Of a stretch of 64,000 nt of DNA, positions 57,395 through 64,000 are shown piece after piece. This stretch comes from Polytrichum commune (Eukaryota; Streptophyta; Polytrichopsida; Polytrichales; Polytrichaceae), in NCBI GenBank assembly GCA_950295325.1, contig OX485806.1, positions 10,354,001 through 10,418,000 on the forward strand. The letters are read 5' to 3'. The position numbers were made by a program, and so were the translations under genes. The notes under the pieces are model-generated. The model made no database searches and was not told the origin of the DNA. It saw only the letters and a program-made list of their open reading frames with translations. Position 1 is the first letter of the stretch. Each line of letters starts with the position of its first letter.

Positions 57395-58160
57395 ATGACG
57401 CAGAAGTGGCACGAAGATCAACGCATGCTTTCGGTTAGGATTTTATCCGGGAATGTACCTATGTTTGGTCATACAAGCAAGAATTTGGGAAAATTCTTTA
57501 GGGAATCTGCAGAAAATCTTCAATTGAGTTATGAAAATAATAAAGGAGATCGTATTATTCATGCATTGGCAACCGATGGGCCCAATGAACTACAACAATG
57601 CGTATTGTTGGGTGCATCTTATGTGCAAAGAGTTGTTCATGCTTTGAACGATCGTTTCCCAGACCTTCCAATATTCAATGCGGCCAAACTTTTCAGCCCT
57701 CGTAATTATCCAAGCGATGATAGTCACCGAATCACAAATACCGAATTGTGGCTCGAAAGGATATTGTTGAAGTTTCAATACATTGAAGAAGAGAGTGACA
57801 TGTGTAAGGGAGAACTCTTGGAATTTACAGGAACACTTCGACATGAGTGTGAGAACAAAACGATATTTGTGGCTTGACGCATATGTGGTAGCAATTTGGA
57901 ATGGCACACAAATTGGCCTAAACTTATGCAACTTTGGCAAAAAAATTATACTCATTCCATCAAGTATAGCTATTTGTGAGAGAGGATTTTCCAAACAAAA
58001 TGCAATCAAAAGTCACTTGTGCAATAGGTTGAACTTGAAGACCCTTGATGCTCTTATGCGGGTTTCTCTTTGTGGGCTTGAAGTGGATGCAATGGATTGG
58101 GCTACCACCTTCAACATTTGGAGAAACATGCGAGACCGAAGGATACTTACGCTCGATTGA
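57395..58160 (+). pseudogene. hAT-family transposase, C-terminal remnant, frame-disrupted
   Basis: The forward frame 57395-57877 (open from 57365, first ATG 57395) encodes MTQKWHEDQRM... with AIQ-like ...YVQRVVHALNDRFPDLPIFNAAKLFSP, typical of the region ahead of the hAT dimerisation domain. The second frame, to 58160, ends IPSSIAICERGFSKQNAIKS ... NRLNLKTLDALMRVSL, the hallmark hAT C-terminal dimerisation motif (zinc-finger-862-like group). A W-x-NWPKL segment in the third frame, next to an A7 run at 57939-57945, suggests two frame changes. The N-terminal BED zinc finger and catalytic core are absent, so it cannot encode an active enzyme. Terminal repeats were not identified. Confidence 0.85.
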
Positions 58161-58593
58161 TAGTTTTTTTTTGTTACAAATCAAGTTTGTTTTTTATTAT
58201 TCAAAATATTAGTTTTCTAAAATATTGTGTAAGCCAAAAATTGAGGTGACATTTTGGAATAAAATGTAGATGTCATTTGACATTCATCTTTGTTTTTGAA
58301 AACATCACGTGACACTTTGGATTTGAGGTTGAACGTCACATGAAATTCGTCAAACATACACATTGGTTCCAAGGTTGTGATCTTTTGGTTATTCGCTTTA
58401 TTAGTTCGAGGCATATTCCACAGATTCCCTCAAAGATGGCGGGTCACTTTCATTGAACAGGTTGTGGACAGAAATAGAAGAAAAAAACACAAGGAAAAAA
58501 AGAAGAAAAAGAAGAAAAAACTACCATCAACCAAGTACTTGCACTATATAGTATATCTTAGAAGTAAACAAGAAAATTATAGGACATCTACAA
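58161..58593. other. Flank of hAT remnant
   Basis: AT-rich, with repeated TGACAT/GTGACA words (58245-58340) that may be subterminal motifs of the hAT element. An A/G-rich tract lies at 58468-58520. No terminal inverted repeat could be fixed. Confidence 0.4.
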
Positions 58594-58603
58594 TAAGAGA
58601 CTA

Positions 58604-58807
58604 TTTGGTCCGAGATGACCTTAAACTACCGGATGATGGTGGACAGATACCCAAATCTCAAGGAAGAGGTTGGCGGTTCGAATCCCGGCTGTGAAATCTC
58701 CTCTCTACTTGATAGAAACTTGTCAGGTGGTGAACTGCCTCTTGTGCTTTGGCGCTGACCTGTCAGCCTTTTGTCTCAAAAAAAAAAAAAAACAAACAAA
58801 CAAACAG
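58604..58807 (+). mobile_element. SINE-A copy 2, full-length with perfect 10-bp duplication
   Basis: Flanked by TAAGAGACTA at 58594-58603 and 58808-58817. The tRNA-like head has an A-box-like GGTCCGAGATGACC and a clear polymerase III B box, GGTTCGAATCCC, at about 58674-58685. The body (GAAATCTCCTCTCTACTTG, GGTGGTGAACTGCC) ends GCCTTTTGTCTCAAAA with a 14-15 A tail and (CAAA)n. About 204 bp. The perfect duplication and intact B box point to a relatively young copy. Collinear with 6413-6575. Confidence 0.9.
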
Positions 58808-58817
58808 TAAGAGACTA

Positions 58818-59290
58818 CGTAGAGGTTTCCGACGTCAATTAAATGAGGATGCATTGTCCATCCTTGCCGTGTGTCATTGAAAACAAGCCAGTCAAGTTTG
58901 TCTGCAAACTTTGTAAGTAAAATGGCGCTCTGATCTGACGAAATGATGAGGCCCTGCTATATACACACGTATCATACTAACCTGCCTTTCTATTACCGAT
59001 GTTGTCTGAGAAAATCTTTAGAAACTTTTGCAAGTCTAGTCTTTCTTCGTTCTGGAAGCCCAACGGTAATGCACATGCTGTTGTTGTTGTTTCTTTCTTC
59101 TGAAGTGCTGTGATAGTTTAGCAGTGAAATGCCAGGAAGGGCAGGCAGGTGCCTTTTACTGTCTGCAAATGCACGTGTATAATTTCTACTTTTTGTTCTA
59201 GTTCTTACATGCATGCGGGATCTGCAACCACTGCTCATTACTATGAAGGAGCATGGGAGGAGTTGGTAGAGGTGTAGTGTATCTACACTA
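58818..59290. other. Unassigned stretch
   Basis: No gene recognised. A reverse-strand frame at 58993-59238 is basic and Arg/Ser-rich without motifs. Confidence 0.35.
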
Positions 59291-59298
59291 GGAAACTA

Positions 59299-59656
59299 CA
59301 CTAATTATGGTATTAGTGTCACCAATTCTATTTGTGTTGCTCAATACTAATTGTAAACTGCCCATGGAGTGTCACCAATGCTAAATGTAGACCTAACATA
59401 ATTTGCCAGTCTTTGTGAAGTTTTTTGGGCACTCTAGATTCATGATGTTGTAACCACTGTTACTTACGAAGTGGATTATCCATCCAAATTACAACCATCC
59501 TTGACAATGTTTTATTACAGAACTTTATAGGATGCAAAATAGGATACCATACTTGTCAAGTTGGGACGATGGTGCTTTCGAACCTATTTGTAAGAGGTGT
59601 CATTGGAATTGTTACCGCAATAACATGAAATACTATATGACACTAAATGCAATATG
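59299..59656 (-). mobile_element. MITE type 2, reverse copy
   Basis: TA-CACTAATTATGGTATTAG at the left. Order on the forward strand: GTCACCAATTCTATTTGTG, TTGCTCAATACTAATTGTAA, GTGTCACCAATGCTAAATG, CATCCAAATTACAACCATCC, AAGAGGTGTCATTGG, then TATGACACTAAATGC at the decayed right end. Collinear with 34400-34810. A part of the interior (59525-59570) does not match other copies. Confidence 0.75.
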
Positions 59657-59939
59657 GTCGATTCATCCCAACTTGATTTCATTGCACTAATGCAAGGTCT
59701 TTGATGTTAGTTTGAAATTGGAATAGAAATGTTGGATGTAGATATGAGGTTTTTGCGACACCTTCACCTTGCATGGCGGTTGCCATGATTTCGTGTCTCC
59801 ACATTTACTCTGCATGCTCTCTCTATGTATGTAGACTGATCATGTTAGTGTGGGTTGCCATTTGAAGTCACACATTTTTAGTAAGAGAACCACTCTTTTA
59901 TGAAGTGGTTGTTTGAGGTTTTGTGACATGTACATGTTA

Positions 59940-59985
59940 CACTAAACATCTGATTTAGTGTCACGTTAAAATTAGGGCGCCATTG
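59940..59985 (+). mobile_element. Isolated MITE type 2 end
   Basis: TA-CACTAAACATCTGATTTAG followed by TGTCACG. It matches the terminal unit of type 2 MITEs, but the interior downstream (AAAATTAGGGCGCC) is not recognisable. Likely a truncated copy. Confidence 0.5.
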
Positions 59986-60289
59986 TGACTTGTATAGCAT
60001 GAAGTGGCATGTGACACCTGCTGTAGTTGCCACTCAGTTGACATTGATAACAAGACAAATTAAGATGGGTTGATGATGAATAGTGTAAGCCACATTATAT
60101 CTCATGCTTAGTAAACCTAATAATAGTCAAGGTAAAAAAAAATTTATTTTTCGCTAATAATTTATAGCTTTGAGTAACTCCAAAGGGTCACATTCCACTC
60201 TAATACGACGATTTTGGTGTAGCCACCATTTGACTTAACAATGCGAGTCTACATCGAGGTTGGCAGGTGGGCTACGACTTGTGCCTGAG

Positions 60290-61140
60290 TAGGTAGAGAT
60301 TAGAGGTAAAGTAAGGATTTGAATATCTTCCAAATTAAGAAAGAGGCAAATATTTTTGTCGGTCCGCAGTTATTTGGGCAGGCATATTGAGAAATTTTGA
60401 TTGCCCACAGCCGGTGTCCACACTGTGTTTATGTATGTATCTATGTATATATACATAGGGTGTTGTTAATTGACCAGGCGGCTTGTAAAAAACGACCACA
60501 GAGGCACATTGCTCGGTCACACGATCTGTTAAAATTTGATTGTTTTTGTTATACACATGAAAAAGTAACAAGGTATCAACTCTGTATTAGAATTAATAAA
60601 CTTTGTCAACTTGGACGATAAGCCAAAGCCTAGTCGACACCTTGCACATTGATCGTCGTTGTTTTAACCAACGTGTGGTCGATTTAACAATTCCCTATAT
60701 AGATACACCCTTTCATGCCTTTCAGTGTAGATTTATCATTTAAAGTTACACGGTGCTCTAAGTATTTGCGGGTGATACCATTTTTTTTTACAAGCATAGT
60801 ACAAATAGACAGTTTATGCTTTAGAGGACATAGCAGAAGTTTGATGGTCAGATGTTACGTTCTTTATATATGAAGTTATATGTAGCGCTATATATGTAAT
60901 TCGAGTTGGTAATTTAATCCACACTCTTTTGAGATAAACGATGTCGCTACCAATTTTGACTTGGCTATGGCAAGTTTGTGTTGGAGGAGTTGCAACTCAC
61001 GCAATAAATAGAGATTAGGGGTAAAGCAAAGATTCGGATCTTCTAAATTAAGGGAGAAGGGTTAGTTTAAGAAGTTACTTCTATGTAGATTGAGATTAGG
61101 ATTAAAGTGATGAGGATTTGTAGCTTTTGAATTAAGAGAG
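60290..61140 (+). repeat. Three scattered copies of a 45-bp block
   Basis: AGAGATTAGAGGTAAAGTAA ... CCAAATTAAG (60295), AGAGATTAGGGGTAAAGCAA ... CTAAATTAAG (61009) and TTGAGATTAGGATTAAAGTG ... TTGAATTAAG (about 61090). The last two are adjacent. Between 60345 and 61000 nothing else was recognised except a (GTAT)n patch at 60430-60457. Confidence 0.6.
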
Positions 61141-62095
61141 GAGACATGAAGGCGTGCAAAATATTTGTGGGTTGTCACTCCGTAAGGGAGAGAAGAAAAA
61201 CACGGAGTAGGGTAGGGATGAGAAAGGTCCATGGGAAATTTTTGGAGCCTTCCCCCTCCCCCCGACAATTTGACCCAAGAATTAGCATAAAAAATCCCAA
61301 CTTACTCTCATTCCATAACCTAACCCAACTTTTAAACAACCAACCAACTCAACCATCAAATCCACAACGCCACACACGTTTGCCAGAGGATGGTGTTTCG
61401 TAGCACCTACCAAGGGGGAAAAGGGTGAAAACATCAACGTTTTGGTAGAGCCTTCAAGAAGGGTTTCCATATTTAGCCAAACTAAGACACAAGTCATGGT
61501 CAAAACCTCCGAATTCATCTACTAAAAGTAGTTTTAGTACGAACCAACAGTAGACCTAGAAGAAAGGGCACATGTTTATACCGCACCCCGATCGTAGATA
61601 CCAGGACAAGAAAACCTCGTTTCCCAACACCTACCATTGGAGGTGCAGTAAGAAACCACCCGTCCCTTCCAAAATTCACTGCCGATCCATACTAAATCAA
61701 CCTCAGTCTTTGACCCCCCCCCCAAATTCAAGTCTTAAGTTTTTTGGGCTCCAAATCATCGCAACCCCCCTCGAGGGTGCTCTATACATAGCAATCGACA
61801 TTTTCACCCTCCCCGACGACAGTAGTTAGTACGTGTGTGCATTACTTCCAAACAAACAAAGAAACAAACAAAGAAACAATGAAACAGAGCCAACAAGCAC
61901 AGATGTACCCAGGCGGGGGAACGAAATCAGCTGCGCCGAATCTTCACCCCGCCGTCATACTGTTGTAGTGAACTGTGGCGAAATATGTCTGTACCCAAGG
62001 TGGGGGGTGGGGGGGGGGGGTGGGCAATCTACCTGCCTGCCTAACTTAGCTGCAACTTCATCATCCCCTCCCCTCCGAATTCGCGTGAGTAAAAA
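61141..62095. other. Unassigned stretch with dispersed-repeat fragments and G/C runs
   Basis: GTAGCACCTACCAAGGGGG (61399) and AGCCTTCAAGAAGGGTTTCC, TTAGCCAAACTAAGACACAA resemble 9931-10060. C10 at 61714-61723 and G12 at 62009-62020. (CAAA)n-like repeats at 61850-61880. No gene recognised. Confidence 0.4.
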
Positions 62096-62495
62096 AATCA
62101 GTCCCCAGGGGAGAGATTAAACGGCGGTAAAGCCGAGCGGAAACCCATCATTTGGTGTACGAATCGAACGGTGGTAAAGCTAAACATCCTCCAGCGATGG
62201 TTGTAAGTGCAAGAATCTTGGGAGTGAAGAAAAACCTGCGGGGGAGCTACTTCGTAGGGTAGCGGAGGGGATTTTGCTGTCGGTCTGCAGCACAGAGCGA
62301 CCTTGCAGATCGTCGACGTTGCAGCCGCTGGGCAGGCACTCGAAAGTTCGTTGGGCTGCGGCTGTTGCTGCTGCTGATGCTGTTGCTGGCCGTCGTAGGC
62401 TTCTTGGCCTTGGGAAGCGTGTGGGCCGACAGGGCTACTAGTAGAGCAGTGCAGGCGAAGCATGCATAGCCCCACAGCTTCCGTCCTCCGGATTC

Positions 62496-62702
62496 CTTTA
62501 TAAGCCCACCCCACAGCCCTCCGCCTACCTCCCCGCTTCAACACAAATGCAACAAATGCGGTTGTAGTGTTCAATCACTCACTCAACTCCTCACTTCCAC
62601 ATCTCAAAATCTCATCTCCAATCTCATCGCCCGCCAGCTTCGCCTTCTTCGCAGTACTCCACCCATCAGGCTGTGGGTTCACTAGCTGTGAGCATTACAA
62701 AG
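62496..62702 (+). promoter_or_regulatory. Candidate host-gene promoter and 5' leader
   Basis: CTTTATAAG at 62496-62504 lies in a GC-rich setting, with an RY-like CATGCAT 30 bp upstream (62460). About 30 bp downstream begins a CA/CT-rich leader (CAATCACTCACTCAACTCC, CACATCTCAAAATCTCATC), a composition typical of plant 5' untranslated regions. It carries a tiny upstream frame, ATGCAACAAATGCGG then TTG TAG (62547-62567). A possible splice donor ACAAAG-GTGTGCG lies at 62703. No coding exon follows within the window. Confidence rests on composition and TATA spacing only. Confidence 0.4.
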
Positions 62703-62807
62703 GTGTGCGTTTTACAAGCTTGGTAGTGGTGGTGGTGGTGGTGTAGGAGGCGGCGGAGGTTATCAAGTAACTCGAGGAGGATACCCAGCTTGTATAGCCT
62801 TATAAGA

Positions 62808-63900
62808 AATTGGTAAGGATGATCGGTCGAGGTTGAGGTTTTTGTTCAGGTGTGGTGGATGAATTTTAAGGCATTTTGAGGGGGGGTTGGGGGGGGGGGG
62901 GGGGGACTACTGGCAGGAATGGAATTACTCGCGGATGGTGTTGTTGGGAAGGGTTGGGGTGGTTCGGTGTTGCCAAAGATGAGATAGCGGATGGGGTTGG
63001 GTTGGTTTAGTGTTGCCAAGAATTTCGTGCATGTGTGTTGTGTCGAGTCATAGATACGGTGGTGGACACCACCCGGCCCCGTCGGAGCTCGACATCGCTC
63101 ATTGGTAAGACAAAAATATGTTGATCGGAGGAGGTTGAGGTTGAGGTTGAGGCTGAGTTTCATGTTATACATGTGTGGGCTAAGTGGTGGAGCCGGCCAG
63201 TGGAGTGGTAACCGGTGCATTTGAGAGTCGTGTGTCAGTAATGGTCCATCGCCTGATGGGAGTTGCGATGATGTGAAACGGTGAGGATCGGTGTTGATGG
63301 GAATCGGGGTTTGTTATGGCGTTTGGATGGGCTTGTGGGTGCCACAGTTTTCATGCATGTGTGTTTGTGTGGAGTTTTAGAGTCTGAGCGATCACCATCC
63401 CCATATAACTTTATTATTGGTAAGAAAAAACATCGGAGGTTGAGGTTCTATGCAGGGTTTCATGTGGATGTGTGGGTTAAGTGGTTGAAACTTTAGCCTA
63501 GTGAAGTGTAAAATCGGTGCATTTGAGGGTGGTTGCGATGGACCTGATCGATGCAGACGGCGAGGGTCGATCGACGTTAAGGAATGTTGATGAAGTTTGG
63601 GTTGGTGCCACAGTTTCATCGTGGTTCTTGTAGTTTATTTCGAGTTGCACCTGCAGAGATTGAGTTCTTATGGAGGGTTTCATCATGCGTGGGTTAAGCG
63701 GTTGAGCCTAGACGAGTGCAAACCGGTGCATTTTGATGCATTTGTGTGAAATTTTGAGGCTCGATGGTGAGAATTCTGGCCGGTTTGGAATGGTGCCACA
63801 GTTCGTCGTGCAGAAGCTGTGTTGATGTGTGAGTTGATTCGATCCTTCACATGTACGTGGGCTGTACATTCCAAAATGGTGCAGAAAGGATTAAATTGTG
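62808..63900 (+). repeat. Degenerate tandem repeat in presumed intron, about four units
   Basis: Units start AATTGGTAAGG (62808), ATTGGTAAGAC (63101) and ATTGGTAAGAA (63416), with a fourth near 63650 lacking that start. Each carries GAGGTTGAGG (not unit 4), GGGTTTCATG- or GTTTCATG-like words, GTGTGGGYTAAGTGG, AACCGGTGCATTT and GGTGCCACAGTT. Spacing is 293, 315 and about 235 bp. G17 at 62889-62905 and a (GGTTGA)n patch at 63128-63150 are inside. Frames are not conserved. Confidence 0.7.
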
Positions 63901-64000
63901 GTAGGAGGTTTTGCAGTGGATCGATCGATCGCCCTGATCATCATTAGCATCCCAAAATCTTCGCCCTGCGTACATTTTCTGTGTCACTCGTCTGCTCATG
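63901..64000. other. Right edge, nothing assigned
   Basis: CGATCGATCG at about 63922, then a CT/CA-richer sequence to the end of the window. It may be an exon or leader of a gene continuing to the right, but there is too little to call. Confidence 0.2.

Noticed and set aside
62377-62469. Forward 30-codon frame MLLLAVVGFLALGSVWA..., signal-peptide-like
   Set aside because: Hydrophobicity comes from a CTG-rich patch; the frame ends at once with no partner exon, and it lies upstream of the TATA box.
62098-62574. 158-codon reverse-strand open frame with Gln-rich run
   Set aside because: It starts at a TTG with no early ATG, is antisense to the candidate promoter and leader, and its Gln run comes from a CTG/CAG-rich patch. 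No recognisable domain.
1-64000. LTR retroelements, Polintons or other virus-like elements
   Set aside because: No reverse transcriptase, integrase, capsid-like or envelope-like protein and no convincing long terminal repeats were recognised.
1-64000. tRNA, rRNA genes and CRISPR-like arrays
   Set aside because: The only clear polymerase III B box is within a SINE. Tandem arrays have unequal, diverged units without unique equal-length spacers.

Overview
This window looks like gene-poor, repeat-rich nuclear DNA from a plant with a large genome. The support is indirect. A CACTA-type terminus (CACTACAAGAAAA), a PIF/Harbinger-like element with TAA target duplications, hAT elements, tRNA-related SINEs with poly-A tails and TATA-plus-CA-rich-leader promoters are all typical of plants. 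Base composition is AT-leaning, with small GC-rich islands. I cannot name the species. A non-seed vascular plant or another large-genome plant would fit, but that is a guess.

I found no intact protein-coding gene. The only recognisable protein is the C-terminal part of a hAT-family transposase (57395-58160), broken by at least one frame change. The longest open frame (about 36618-37406) has no recognisable domain and runs into degenerate tandem repeats. The only plausible host-gene signal is a TATA box and pyrimidine/CA-rich leader near 62496-62700, at the right edge. If real, its coding exons lie beyond 64000.

Most of the rest can be sorted into repeat families by comparing the window with itself. 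(1) A MITE group with palindromic CACTAAAT...ATTTAGTG ends flanked by TA: type 1 at 31287-31614 and 40675-40991; type 2 at 16914, 26481, 34389, 56213 and 59299, plus a lone end at 59940. (2) A hAT-type non-autonomous element with a perfect 8-bp duplication (29944-30342). (3) A PIF/Harbinger-like element with a TAA duplication (16425-16851). (4) A CACTA-like candidate (5576-7129) and a solo CACTA end (12503). (5) Two retroposon families with perfect target duplications: SINE-A (6413-6575, 58604-58807) and SINE-B (22483-22625, 7049-7105). (6) A dispersed element with very long inverted arms (complete at 15249-16062 and 32205-32840, with arms or cores at 1, 11941, 19303, 28072, 36000, 44497, 48607 and 49447). 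(7) Short MITEs with CACTTC(A/G)CACAC ends (3913, 15130, 22848, 41121, 41485). (8) An ACCGGTT-rich repeat (5020, 18030, 18285, 33235).

Tandem arrays lie on top of these: 8930-10450 (about 6 units), 10858-11455 (hairpin-bearing units of about 220 bp), 30920-31990 (about 200-bp units, split by a MITE), 37120-38050, 44955-45266, 51607-52535 (four units of about 240 bp) and 62808-63900. The window also has 17 or so C or G runs of 10 or more bases, five of them exactly 17 long as read here.

The layout is that of transposon graveyards between genes. I see no operon-like or multi-gene system. The most informative observations are the nested MITE with its paralogous empty site, the two SINE families, the amplification of a transposon core into a 240-bp satellite-like array, and the promoter-plus-repeat arrangement at the right edge.
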